Shown here in pieces: positions 1 to 10,629 of a DNA stretch of 64,000 nucleotides. Position 1 is the first letter of the stretch. Each line of letters begins with the position of its first letter. The notes under the pieces were generated by a model. It did no database searches, was not told the DNA's origin, and saw nothing but the letters and a program-made list of their open reading frames with translations. The translations under genes were made by a program, and so were the position numbers. Source of the stretch: Rhodobacterales bacterium RIFCSPHIGHO2_02_FULL_62_130. Its GTDB lineage: Bacteria > Pseudomonadota > Alphaproteobacteria > Rhodobacterales > Rhodobacteraceae. The stretch lies in contig MHZT01000051.1 in assembly GCA_001828855.1 (NCBI GenBank), positions 186,001 through 250,000 of the forward strand, in the 5' to 3' direction.

Positions 1-920
1 TCGAAGGCACGACGCCGCGCGGAGGGATCGTTCGCAACGACACCGGCGTGTTCGAAGGGGGCGAGATTTCGATGTTCTACGACCCGATGATCGCCAAGCT
101 TTGCACCTGGGGTCCGACCCGTCACGCCGCGATTGAAGAAATGCGGCTGGCTTTGGACACGTTCGAAGTCGAAGGCATCGGCCATAACCTGCCATTCGTC
201 GGCGCTGTGATGGACCACCCGCGCTTTGTCTCCGGCAACATCACCACCGCCTTTATTGCCGAGGAATATCCCGAAGGCTTCCAGGGGGCGACGCTGGATG
301 ACGACACCTTGCGCCGTGTGGCGGCCAGTGCGGCGGCGATGAACCGGGTCGCGGAAATCCGGCGCACCCGTATTAGCGGCACGATGGACAACCACGAACG
401 CCGCGTGGGCGATGATTGGGTGGTGTCGCTGCAAGGTGTTGAATATGTGATGAAAATTGATGCCGATCAAACCGGCTCGACGGTGCATTTTGCCGATGGC
501 ACCGCCGTTCGGGTGGCGTCCGACTGGGTGCCGGGCCAGCCTTTGGCAAGCCTGATGATCGACACTGTGCCAGTGGTGATGAAGGTCGCCAAGATCAGCG
601 GCGGCTTCCGTTTGCGCCTGCGCGGAGCGGATCTGAAGGTGCATGTCCGCACGCCGCGTCAGGCCGAACTGGCCAAGCTGATGCTGGAAAAACTGCCGCC
701 GGACACCTCGAAATTCCTGCTCTGCCCGATGCCCGGTCTGATCGCCAAGATCATGGTCGATGTCGGTGACGAGGTGCAGGAAGGGCAGGCTTTGGCCACC
801 GTCGAGGCGATGAAAATGGAGAACATCCTGAAGGCGGAACGCAAAGGCGTGGTCAAGGCGATCAAGGCCAGCGCGGGCAGCAGCCTGAAGGTGGACGAAG
901 TGATTATGGAGTTCGAATAA
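1..920 (+). CDS. pccA: Propionyl-CoA carboxylase alpha (biotin) subunit, 5'-truncated
   Basis: This is the C-terminal part of an acyl-CoA carboxylase alpha chain; the reading frame is already open at the left edge, so the start lies outside the window. The end of the biotin-carboxylase domain is visible (EGGEISMFYDPMIAKL). It is followed by the BT linker domain and a C-terminal biotinyl-lipoyl domain carrying EAMKMEN, whose lysine before MEN is the biotinylation site. The family carboxylates propionyl-CoA to methylmalonyl-CoA together with PccB in the cytoplasm. The nearby methylmalonyl-CoA mutase on the same strand supports propionyl-CoA over another acyl-CoA. Methylcrotonyl-CoA carboxylase is the main alternative and is less likely in this context. 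Confidence 0.93.
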   Translation, partial: EGTTPRGGIVRNDTGVFEGGEISMFYDPMIAKLCTWGPTRHAAIEEMRLALDTFEVEGIGHNLPFVGAVMDHPRFVSGNITTAFIAEEYPEGFQGATLDDDTLRRVAASAAAMNRVAEIRRTRISGTMDNHERRVGDDWVVSLQGVEYVMKIDADQTGSTVHFADGTAVRVASDWVPGQPLASLMIDTVPVVMKVAKISGGFRLRLRGADLKVHVRTPRQAELAKLMLEKLPPDTSKFLLCPMPGLIAKIMVDVGDEVQEGQALATVEAMKMENILKAERKGVVKAIKASAGSSLKVDEVIMEFE

Positions 921-961
921 CCCATGATGCAACGGGTGGGCGGGCAAAACGACGTGATGCC

Positions 962-990
962 TAGACAGATGTTCATCATTTGTTCTAATT
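962..990 (+). promoter_or_regulatory. SOS promoter with perfect LexA box
   Basis: A perfect GTTC-N7-GTTC direct repeat lies at 971-985; this is the alphaproteobacterial LexA operator form. It sits inside the spacer of a plausible promoter: -35 TAGACA at 962-967, 17-base spacer, -10 CTAATT at 985-990. The next gene, a Y-family DNA polymerase, starts 37 bases past the -10. The box sequence is seen directly; LexA control is inferred from the consensus and the gene. Confidence 0.8.
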
Positions 991-1026
991 CGGGGGTGTC
1001 TTCGCGCAACCCCGAGTCGTCCCGTC

Positions 1027-2259
1027 ATGTCCCTTCGCGTCTCGACCCTGTTTTTCGACATGAACAGCTTTTACGCCTCGGTCGCGCAGGCCGAGGAGCC
1101 TGCTCTGCTGGGGCGTCCGGTGGGGGTGCTGACAACAGATGCGCCGGGGGCGGCCTGCATTGCGGCCAGCATCGACGCCAAACGTCTTGGGGTCGGGATG
1201 GGAACGCGGCAGGACGAGGCCCGCAAGCTTTGCCCCGGCATCGTCTTCCGTGCGGTCAAGCACGATGTCTGCGTGCGCTATCATCATGCGATTTTGCGCG
1301 CGGTGGAAACCGTGGTGCCTGTGCATCGGATCTGGTCGATCGACGAATGTTCGTGCCTGCTGACGGGGACCGAGCAGGAACTCGAACGCGCGCTGGAACT
1401 GGGGCGTGCCTTGCAGGCGGCGGTGCTGGCCCAAGTCAGTCCGGCTTTGAGATGTTCGGTCGGGTTGGGGCCGACGCGGCTTTTGGCCAAAGTGGCGGCG
1501 GGCTTGGAAAAACCGGGCGGGCTGCATTGGCTTTTGCCGCATATCCTGCCCGACCGGATCGCGCATCTGCCACTGGATGGCTTGCCGGGGATTTCATGGC
1601 GGATGAAGGCGCGGCTGGAGGCGGCAGGGATCACCAGTGTTCGGGCGCTGTATGCTTTGGACCCAAGACGCGCGCGCATCATCTGGGGCAGCGTTTCGGG
1701 CGAGCGTTTTCTGCGCGAATTGCAGGGCGAAACCGTGGTCTGGCCGGAAACGCGGCGGGGCATGATCGGCCATGGGCAGGTGTTGACGGCAGACAACAAG
1801 ACGGTCGAGGGCGCGCGGCTGGTCGCACGGCGTTTGCTGGTCAAGGCCGCCGCGCGTCTGCGGCGCGAGGGGTTTCTAGCGCGCAGCCTGCATCTGTCGC
1901 TGCGCTTGGGCAATGGCGGGCGCCCGCAAGCAGAAGGCCAGATCAAACCCACGCAAGACACGTTCTTTCTGTTGCAAACGCTGGATCGCTATTGGGACAA
2001 GCTGGTAATTCAGCGGCCCATGGCGGTGCATGTGGTGCTTGGCGGGCTGTTGCAGGTAGGGCAGGCGACGGGCGATCTGTTCGACACTCCGCCGGAGCCA
2101 TCCCGCCGCGACGATCTGTGTCGCGCCATCGACGGGCTGAACCAACGGTTCGGGCAAGATACCGTGCGCTTCGGCCAACTGCCGCCGCATCGGGTGCCGT
2201 ATACGGGGGCAAAGATCGCCTTCGGGCGCATTCCCGTCGCGGCGGACTTCTGGGAATAG
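1027..2259 (+). CDS. Y-family (DinB/UmuC-like) translesion DNA polymerase
   Basis: This 410-residue protein has the Y-family polymerase layout. The first metal-binding motif is [10 protein letters not shown] (Asp11), and the second catalytic motif is SIDE, giving Asp106 and Glu107, so the carboxylate triad is intact. A helix-hairpin-helix-like thumb ([20 protein letters not shown]) and a little-finger region follow, so the protein is expected to be active in error-prone lesion bypass. It starts at an ATG with no strong Shine-Dalgarno sequence. Transcription is probably LexA-controlled. It sits between pccA and methylmalonyl-CoA mutase, which have nothing to do with repair, so it looks like an insertion with its own promoter. 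No imuA or dnaE2 partner is visible. DinB versus an ImuB-like subgroup is not resolved, but intact catalytic residues argue against a non-catalytic ImuB. Confidence 0.88.
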   Translation: MSLRVSTLFFDMNSFYASVAQAEEPALLGRPVGVLTTDAPGAACIAASIDAKRLGVGMGTRQDEARKLCPGIVFRAVKHDVCVRYHHAILRAVETVVPVHRIWSIDECSCLLTGTEQELERALELGRALQAAVLAQVSPALRCSVGLGPTRLLAKVAAGLEKPGGLHWLLPHILPDRIAHLPLDGLPGISWRMKARLEAAGITSVRALYALDPRRARIIWGSVSGERFLRELQGETVVWPETRRGMIGHGQVLTADNKTVEGARLVARRLLVKAAARLRREGFLARSLHLSLRLGNGGRPQAEGQIKPTQDTFFLLQTLDRYWDKLVIQRPMAVHVVLGGLLQVGQATGDLFDTPPEPSRRDDLCRAIDGLNQRFGQDTVRFGQLPPHRVPYTGAKIAFGRIPVAADFWE

Positions 2260-2368
2260 CCAGTTGCCGCCCAAGTGGCGGAGTCATCAGCAATCCTTCG
2301 ATGCCGTGCTTGCGGTCATCGGCAAACGACACAGGCCGCAACAGGATTGCGGCAGCACGGAGAAGGTC

Positions 2369-4495
<2,127 letters not shown>

Positions 4496-4505
4496 GACCC
4501 CGCTC

Positions 4506-4535
4506 AGGATGCGTGCATAGCACGCATCCTACCCC
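4506..4535 (+). terminator. Hairpin terminator after the mutase; also a B-type repeat
   Basis: An 11-bp perfect stem AGGATGCGTGC / GCACGCATCCT (4506-4516 and 4520-4530) with a 3-base ATA loop lies 10 bases after the mutase stop. Its reverse complement resembles the hairpins near 4690 and 52826, so it probably belongs to a dispersed palindrome family used as a terminator. Confidence 0.7.
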
Positions 4536-4572
4536 CTTGCTTTACAGGTCATGTGCTGCATGCGCGTCGGAT

Positions 4573-4605
4573 GCCTCCGGCGGGGATATTTGTACAAAGA
4601 GGATG
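4573..4605 (+). repeat. Dispersed intergenic repeat A, copy 1
   Basis: The copy begins with the core GCCTCCGGCGGG, then GATATTT, a CAAAGAGG segment and a terminal ATG. It forms an inverted pair with copy 2. The same core occurs near 32.6, 38.0, 46.2 and 52.7 kb, always between genes. Confidence 0.8.
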
Positions 4606-4618
4606 GAACCGGTGGTTT

Positions 4619-4648
4619 CATCTTGGCCCAAATACTCCCGCCGGAGGC
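4619..4648 (-). repeat. Dispersed intergenic repeat A, copy 2 (inverted)
   Basis: Read on the minus strand it has the core GCCTCCGGCGGG, then AGTATTTGGG and CCAAGATG. It lies 13 bases from copy 1 in opposite orientation, so together they can form a long imperfect hairpin between two convergent genes. Confidence 0.8.
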
Positions 4649-4689
4649 TTCGGGGCGATGCCGTAAAGTGATCTTGTATCAGGTAAGGG

Positions 4690-4715
4690 GTAGGGTGTGT
4701 GCTTGCACGCACCCT
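4690..4715 (+). repeat. B-type palindromic repeat
   Basis: An 11-bp stem AGGGTGTGTGC / GCACGCACCCT with one G-T pair and a 2-base loop lies just before the stop codon of ptsP on the opposite strand. It could terminate ptsP transcription. It closely resembles the hairpin at 52826-52850. Confidence 0.6.
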
Positions 4716-4718
4716 TGC

Positions 4719-6968
4719 CTAAAGGTGGCCCTGCTTTTGCAACCATGCCTCAAGCGCCGGACGCACGGTTTCGGCGCCCTCTTCGCGGGCTTTGTCCATC
4801 ACCGCCCGCGCCGCTGCGAGATCGACAGTCCGCAGCAACGCCTTCACCGGGCCAATCGAGGCCGGACGCATCGACAGCATTCGCAGGCCGATGGCGGCAA
4901 AGGCCAGTGCCTCGACGGGGCGGCCAGCATCTTCGCCACAGAAGGAAAGCTTGGTGTTCGATGCCGCACAGCGCGCCACGATGAATTGCAGGAAGGTCAG
5001 GAACGATGCATTCAGCGTGTCATAGCGCTTGCGGACGCGCTCATTCTCGCGGTCGGCGGCGAAGAAGAACTGTTTCAGGTCATTGCCGCCGATCGAAATG
5101 AAATCGGTCATGTCGAAAAACGCCTGCGGGGCGTAGGCAAGGCTGGGCGTTTCCAGCATCGCACCGATTTCCAGCCGTTCCGGCACGGCATGGCCAAGGC
5201 TTTTTTCGCGGTGCATCTCGCGCAGCATATGGCTGCGGGCGGCAATGAATTCGCCATGTTCGGTGATGAACGGGAACATGATCGACAGGGGACGCCCCGC
5301 CGCCGCGCGGATCAGCGCCTGCAACTGCATCCGCAGCACGCCCGGCTTGTCCAGCCCTACCCGTATCGCGCGCCAGCCCATCGCGGGGTTCGGCTCGTCA
5401 TTGGGTTTCATATAGGGCAGCACCTTGTCCGAGCCGATATCCAGCGTGCGGAAAGCCACGGGGCGGCCCTTGGACGCCTCCATCACGCGGGTATAAAGCT
5501 GCGCCAACTCATCACGGCGCGGCATCTGGTTGCGGATCAGAAATTGCAATTCGGTGCGGAAAAGGCCGACACCATCCGCGCCCGAGCCTTCAAGGCTGGG
5601 CAGGTCGGCCATCAGCCCTGCGTTCATATGCAGGCTGATCGTCACGCCATCTTTGGTCGTCGCCGGAAGGTCACGCAGCGAGGCAAAGCGCTGTTGCGCC
5701 TGTGCCTGCATGGCAATCTTGTCGCGGAACGACCGCGCCACGGTATCCTCGGGGCGCAGATGCACGATGCCCTGATCACCATCGACCAGAATCTGGTCGC
5801 CGTTCAGCGCCTCGGTGGTGATGCGCTCGGCATGGATGACCATCGGGATCGACAGCGCGCGGGCGACGATGGCGGCATGGCTGCCGACCGAGCCTTCTTC
5901 CAGCACCACGCCTTTCAGCTTGCGGCCATATTCCAGCAATTCCGCTGGCCCGATATTGCGGGCCACCAGCACGGGATTGTCGGGCATTGTGGCACCCGTA
6001 TCCTTGCCCTGTCCGGTCAGGATTCGCAGCAGACGGTTTGACAGATCGTCCAGATCATGCAGCCGTTCGCGCAGATAGGCATCTGGCACCTGCTCCAGAC
6101 GCGCGCGGGCGGCGGATTGTTCCTTTTCGACTGCAGCTTCGGCGGAAAGGCCCGAGGCGATGTCTTCCTCCATCCGGCGCAGCCAGCCGCGCGAATGGGC
6201 AAACATCCGGTAAGCCTCAAGCACGGCTTTCTGATCTTTATCAAGGCTTTCGGCGGCCAGCAGATCATCGACAGACACCCGCAACTCGCCCACGGCGGCG
6301 CGAATGCGGTCAATTTCGGTTAGGGGGTCATCCGCCACGGGGTTGGTGACGACAACGCGCGGCTCGTGCAGCCAGACGCGGCCTTCAGAGGCGCCTTCCT
6401 GCCCTGTGGCACCACGGAACAGCACTGGTTGCTTGTGCAAAGCCCCCATGCCACCGCCGCCTTCACCGGCGAACGCACCAAGTTCAGTCATCTCGGCCAA
6501 TACCATGGCCACGACTTCCAGTGCGTAAATCTCGTCCTCGGAATAGGCGCGGGCCTCTTTCGACTGCACCACCAGCACGCCCAGCTTTTCGCCGACGCGC
6601 TGGATCGGCACACCCAGAAAGGCCGAAAACAATTCCTCGCCGGTTTCCGGCATATAGCGGAAGCCCTTTTCACCGGGCGCATCGGCGGTGTTCACCGGCA
6701 GGCCGGTGCGGGCAACACGACCGACCAAGCCTTCGCCCAGCTTCATCCGCGTCTTGTGAACAGCGGTCTTTTTCAAGCCTTGCGTCGCGCAAAGCTCCAG
6801 CGTTTCGGGGTCGCGGAACAGGTAGATCGAGCACACATCGGTGTCGATATTGTCCGCGATCAGATGCGTGATGCGATCAAGCCTTTCCTGCCCCTTGCCG
6901 GGGGTTGCAAGCACGTCGCGCAAACGACGCAAAAGCTTGCGGCTGTCACTGTCACTGCGCTCTGGCAT
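4719..6968 (-). CDS. ptsP: Phosphoenolpyruvate-protein phosphotransferase of the nitrogen PTS (EI-Ntr)
   Basis: The 749-residue protein has an N-terminal GAF domain (about residues 20-160) followed by the complete enzyme I module. That module comprises the N-terminal HPr-binding region, the phosphohistidine domain with SHAAIVAR (His364 predicted to be phosphorylated by PEP) and the PEP-binding TIM barrel with FRTEL and GGNDLKQ-type motifs. It feeds the regulatory PTS-Ntr chain (NPr, EIIA-Ntr), which signals nitrogen and carbon status and potassium homeostasis rather than importing sugar. It lies 33 bases downstream of lysC on the same strand, so the two are probably co-transcribed, a pairing common in this family. 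Confidence 0.95.
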   Translation of the reverse strand: MPERSDSDSRKLLRRLRDVLATPGKGQERLDRITHLIADNIDTDVCSIYLFRDPETLELCATQGLKKTAVHKTRMKLGEGLVGRVARTGLPVNTADAPGEKGFRYMPETGEELFSAFLGVPIQRVGEKLGVLVVQSKEARAYSEDEIYALEVVAMVLAEMTELGAFAGEGGGGMGALHKQPVLFRGATGQEGASEGRVWLHEPRVVVTNPVADDPLTEIDRIRAAVGELRVSVDDLLAAESLDKDQKAVLEAYRMFAHSRGWLRRMEEDIASGLSAEAAVEKEQSAARARLEQVPDAYLRERLHDLDDLSNRLLRILTGQGKDTGATMPDNPVLVARNIGPAELLEYGRKLKGVVLEEGSVGSHAAIVARALSIPMVIHAERITTEALNGDQILVDGDQGIVHLRPEDTVARSFRDKIAMQAQAQQRFASLRDLPATTKDGVTISLHMNAGLMADLPSLEGSGADGVGLFRTELQFLIRNQMPRRDELAQLYTRVMEASKGRPVAFRTLDIGSDKVLPYMKPNDEPNPAMGWRAIRVGLDKPGVLRMQLQALIRAAAGRPLSIMFPFITEHGEFIAARSHMLREMHREKSLGHAVPERLEIGAMLETPSLAYAPQAFFDMTDFISIGGNDLKQFFFAADRENERVRKRYDTLNASFLTFLQFIVARCAASNTKLSFCGEDAGRPVEALAFAAIGLRMLSMRPASIGPVKALLRTVDLAAARAVMDKAREEGAETVRPALEAWLQKQGHL

Positions 6969-7001
6969 AGCCCCCCGGTTTGGTCAGGGGCGACCCGTCA
7001 C

Positions 7002-8267
7002 TTACGCGCGGCCCGCCTTTTCCAGTTCAAAGGCATCATGGAGGGCTTGCACCGCCAGTTCCATATATTTCCGGTCGATCAGCACCGAAATCTTGATTTC
7101 CGACGTGGCGATGACCTTGATGTTGACGTTTTCAGCAGACAGCGCCTTGAACATGGTCGCGGCCACACCCGCATGGCTGCGCATCCCGATGCCCACCACC
7201 GAAACCTTGGCGACATCGGTATCCACCACCAGCGCGTCATAGCTGATGCTGCCACCGGCCACGGCATCTTCCAGCGCCTTTTTCGCACGGGCAACCTGAT
7301 TGGTCGGACAAGAGAAGGTCATGTCCGTAACCGCGCCCTTGGTGCTGCCCTCGGGCAGTTCCGAGATGTTTTGCACGATCATATCGACGTTCACGCCCGC
7401 ATCGGCCAGCGGCCCGAAGATCGCGGCGGCAATGCCCGGACGGTCCTCGACGCGCACGAGGGTCACTTTTGCTTCGTCACGGCTATAGGCCACGCCCGAG
7501 ACAACTTTCGATTCCATGATTTCATCCTCGTCGCAGACCAGGGTTCCAGAGTTTTCGTCGGTATCCTCGAACGAGGACAGCACCCGCAGCCGCACCTTGT
7601 AGCGCATGGCGAGTTCGACCGAACGGGTTTGCAGCACTTTCGCGCCAAGGGATGCCAGTTCAAGCATTTCCTCGAAGGCGATCTTTTCCAGCTTGCGCGC
7701 CTTGTCGGTGATGCGCGGGTCGGTGGTGTAGACGCCGTCCACATCGGTGTAAATGTCACAGCGTTCCGCGCCAAAGGCGGCGGCAAAGGCAACGGCGGTG
7801 GTGTCCGATCCGCCACGGCCAAGTGTGGTGATGCGGCCTTCGGCGGATACGCCCTGAAAACCGGCGACCACGGCCACCTTGAAGCCTTCGGCGAACTTTG
7901 CGTCGATATTCTCGCGCGGGATCGATACAAAACGCGCGCTGGAATGGGCGGATGTGGTGTTGATCGGCACTTGCCACCCCTGCCACGACCGCGCCGGCAC
8001 GCCCATTTCCTGCAAGCGCAGCGCCATCAGACCGGCGGTCACGTTTTCACCGCTGGACACGACGGCATCATATTCGCGCGCGTCATACAGTTTCGATGTG
8101 CCTTCAACCCAGCCGACCAGTTCATTGGTCTTGCCCGACATGGCCGAGACGATGACGATCACGTCATAGCCGCGCGCTACCTCGGCCTGCACCTTCTTTG
8201 CGGCATTCTCGATGCGCGCAACGTCGGCCACCGAAGTGCCTCCGAATTTCATAACGAGAAGCGGCAT
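7002..8267 (-). CDS. lysC: Aspartate kinase (monofunctional, ACT-regulated)
   Basis: The 421-residue protein starts with the aspartokinase signature KFGGTSV and has the amino-acid-kinase fold over about residues 1-250, including GRGGSDTTAVA. Two C-terminal ACT domains cover about residues 265-410. It phosphorylates aspartate in the first step toward lysine, threonine, methionine and diaminopimelate; the ACT domains normally bind lysine and/or threonine as feedback inhibitors. No homoserine dehydrogenase domain is fused. It is the first gene of a likely lysC-ptsP transcript. Threonine synthase, a later enzyme of the same pathway, is encoded near 59 kb. Confidence 0.96.
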   Translation of the reverse strand: MPLLVMKFGGTSVADVARIENAAKKVQAEVARGYDVIVIVSAMSGKTNELVGWVEGTSKLYDAREYDAVVSSGENVTAGLMALRLQEMGVPARSWQGWQVPINTTSAHSSARFVSIPRENIDAKFAEGFKVAVVAGFQGVSAEGRITTLGRGGSDTTAVAFAAAFGAERCDIYTDVDGVYTTDPRITDKARKLEKIAFEEMLELASLGAKVLQTRSVELAMRYKVRLRVLSSFEDTDENSGTLVCDEDEIMESKVVSGVAYSRDEAKVTLVRVEDRPGIAAAIFGPLADAGVNVDMIVQNISELPEGSTKGAVTDMTFSCPTNQVARAKKALEDAVAGGSISYDALVVDTDVAKVSVVGIGMRSHAGVAATMFKALSAENVNIKVIATSEIKISVLIDRKYMELAVQALHDAFELEKAGRA

Positions 8268-8367
8268 CGCCTTTTCCCTGTCTCTGGCTAGAAAAATCGC
8301 GGTCTACATAGACGCAGGGCGGGATGAGGGCAAGCGCCCGTCTGATCTATCTTGTCAGGGCAGTTGA

Positions 8368-9273
8368 TCAGTCCAGCCGGAAACCCTGCGGCAAAAGGGC
8401 CTCGGGGGCAGATTCGTCCAGATGCGGCGCAAGGCTGATCTCGGCGGCGCGGCAGATCGCGGCCAAGGGCAGGGCATTGGCGGTGGGGCCAAAGGGATGC
8501 GCCAGCTCTTCGGTCACTTCGGCAAGGCCGAAGAACGTATAGGCCACGATTCCGGTGAACAGCGGCGTCAGCCAGCCCGCAGGCTCGATCAGCGCCAAGG
8601 GCAGCAGCAGCACGAACAGCCACGAGGTACGGAACACCAGAAGCGAGTAGACATAAGGCAGGGGGGTGACGGCAATACGCTCGCACCCTGCCTGCGCCAG
8701 CGACAGTGAGGCGACACGGTTCGACAGCACCATGGCGCCAAAGCCGTCCAGCGTCCCGGCGGATTTGGCTTCAGCCAGCAGGCGGGTCATCTCGGACAGG
8801 GCGGCGCAGGGCGGGTGGCGGGTATCGGCAAAGCTGGGCGCCGGGATGGCGGCGGTTGCCGCCTCGGCCACCGGATCGCGGGCGATCTTGCGAAGCTGGG
8901 CGCGGTGCAGGTGCAAAAAGGCGCGGGTCAGCCTTAGCAGGCGGTGGCGCATGGCCGGATCAGGCAGGAACAACTCGGCCTCGCGGGCAAGGCTGCGCGT
9001 ATCGGCCAGAAGCCCGCCCCAAAGCTTGCGCGCCTCCCACCAGCGGTCATAGGCGGCGTTGTTGCGAAAGCCCAGAAACAGCGACAGAGCCGTGCCGAAG
9101 ACAGCAAAAGGCGCGGCCCCCGTGTGGGCCAAGGGGCTGATATAGATGTCAAAAGCCGTGATCGCGGCGGCCACCGCAATCACCAGCGCCAGTTCCGGCC
9201 AGATATGCGGCAAAACCGATCCGCGCACCGCGAACAGCAGTTGCAGCGGGCCGGGTTTGTCGCGGACGATCAC
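8368..9273 (-). CDS. Bestrophin-family anion channel-like membrane protein
   Basis: A 301-residue integral membrane protein of the bestrophin/UPF0187 (YneE-like) family. It has hydrophobic N-terminal helices, the [17 protein letters not shown] motif after the second helix, and a C-terminal pair of helices ending in [14 protein letters not shown], typical of prokaryotic bestrophins. Characterised members form pentameric ion channels in the inner membrane; the ion preference of this one cannot be read from sequence. The start is a GTG that overlaps the purD stop by four bases (GTGA), so translation is probably coupled to purD. Confidence 0.88.
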   Translation of the reverse strand: MIVRDKPGPLQLLFAVRGSVLPHIWPELALVIAVAAAITAFDIYISPLAHTGAAPFAVFGTALSLFLGFRNNAAYDRWWEARKLWGGLLADTRSLAREAELFLPDPAMRHRLLRLTRAFLHLHRAQLRKIARDPVAEAATAAIPAPSFADTRHPPCAALSEMTRLLAEAKSAGTLDGFGAMVLSNRVASLSLAQAGCERIAVTPLPYVYSLLVFRTSWLFVLLLPLALIEPAGWLTPLFTGIVAYTFFGLAEVTEELAHPFGPTANALPLAAICRAAEISLAPHLDESAPEALLPQGFRLD

Positions 9274-10532
9274 AGCGCGCGCCAGCCGATGTCGCTGCGG
9301 CAGAAGCCTTCGGGCCAGTTCAGATGGTCGATCATCGCATAGGCGCGGTTGCGGGCCTCGGTCAGCGTGGCCCCGCGGGCGGTGATGTTCAGAACGCGCC
9401 CGCCATTGGCCACGATATGCCCGTCCTTCTCGGCGGTGCCGGCGTGGAAGGTCATGTGGCGGCTGTCTTCGGGGATGCGTTTCAGGCCGTGGATGACCGA
9501 GCCTTTTTCATATGCCGCAGGATAGCCTTTGGCCGCCATCACCACCGTCAGCGCGTGGTCATCGGCCCAGTTTACCTTTGCCTGATCCAGCCGCCCCTCG
9601 GCGCAGGCCAGCAGCAGGTCCAGCGCCTGCGCGCCAAGCCGCATCATCAGCACCTGGGTTTCGGGATCACCGAAGCGGGCGTTGTATTCCACCAAGCGGC
9701 CCTGACCGTCCTTGATCATCAGCCCCGCATACAGCACCCCCTGATAGGGCGTGCCGCGCCGCGCCATCTCGCGGATTGTGGGCAGCACGATTTCTTCCAT
9801 CGCACGAGCGGCAATGGCGTCGGTCAGCACGGGGGCAGGCGAATAGGCGCCCATGCCGCCGGTGTTCGGCCCCGTGTCGCCATCACCCACACGTTTGTGA
9901 TCCTGCGCGGTGCCGACGGGCAGGGCGTTGACGCCATCGGTCAGGATGAAAAAGCTGGCCTCTTCGCCGGTCATGAATTCCTCGATAACCACTTCCGCGC
10001 CTGCGGCCCCGAACTCGCCGCCGAACATGTCGTCGATGGCGGCCAGCGCCTCGGCCTCGGTCATCGCCACGATCACGCCCTTGCCTGCGGCCAGACCATC
10101 GGCCTTGACCACAATCGGCGCGCCTTGTGCGCGGATGTAGTCTTTGGCGGGGGCGGCCTCGGTAAACCGCGCATAACCTGCTGTCGGCGCACCGCAGGCG
10201 TCGCAGATTTCCTTGGTGAAACCTTTAGACGCTTCAAGCCGTGCGGCCTCGGCCGATGGACCAAAGGTCAGCAGCCCTGCCGCACGGGTGGCATCTGCCA
10301 CGCCTGCCGCCAAGGGCGCCTCTGGCCCGATGATCACGAAATCAATTGCGTTTTCCTCGCAGAAGGCCACCACGGCCGCCCCGTCCAGAATGTCCAGATC
10401 GGCACATTCGGCCAGCATGGCAATTCCCGCATTGCCGGGGGCCACGATCAGGCGGTCGGTCTTGGGGTTCTGCTTGACCGCCCAAGCCAGCGCATGTTCA
10501 CGCCCGCCGCTTCCAAGGATCAGGATATTCAT
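9270..10532 (-). CDS. purD: Phosphoribosylamine-glycine ligase (GAR synthetase)
   Basis: The 420-residue protein matches PurD from the first residues ([13 protein letters not shown]) through the ATP-grasp domain. The latter contains [11 protein letters not shown] and the family signature RFGDPETQ. It catalyses the ATP-dependent joining of phosphoribosylamine and glycine in step two of purine synthesis in the cytoplasm. It is transcribed away from xseA with a 97-base intergenic region and overlaps the bestrophin gene downstream. Confidence 0.97.
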   Translation of the reverse strand: MNILILGSGGREHALAWAVKQNPKTDRLIVAPGNAGIAMLAECADLDILDGAAVVAFCEENAIDFVIIGPEAPLAAGVADATRAAGLLTFGPSAEAARLEASKGFTKEICDACGAPTAGYARFTEAAPAKDYIRAQGAPIVVKADGLAAGKGVIVAMTEAEALAAIDDMFGGEFGAAGAEVVIEEFMTGEEASFFILTDGVNALPVGTAQDHKRVGDGDTGPNTGGMGAYSPAPVLTDAIAARAMEEIVLPTIREMARRGTPYQGVLYAGLMIKDGQGRLVEYNARFGDPETQVLMMRLGAQALDLLLACAEGRLDQAKVNWADDHALTVVMAAKGYPAAYEKGSVIHGLKRIPEDSRHMTFHAGTAEKDGHIVANGGRVLNITARGATLTEARNRAYAMIDHLNWPEGFCRSDIGWRAL

Positions 10533-10629
10533 GGCATGCCCCCGCGCAGTTAGGATTGCGAGCCGCTGCCCGCTTGGCCTTTTGATAGGGGCGTCATAAG
10601 GTCTGCAAACGCATCACACAAGGTTGCCC

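Noticed and set aside
2267-2281. Short hairpin CCGCC / GGCGG between the polymerase and the mutase
   Set aside because: Only five pairs and no T run; too weak to call a terminator.
6366-8291. 641-codon open frame antisense to ptsP and lysC
   Set aside because: It spans two well-supported genes and their junction and has no domain features.
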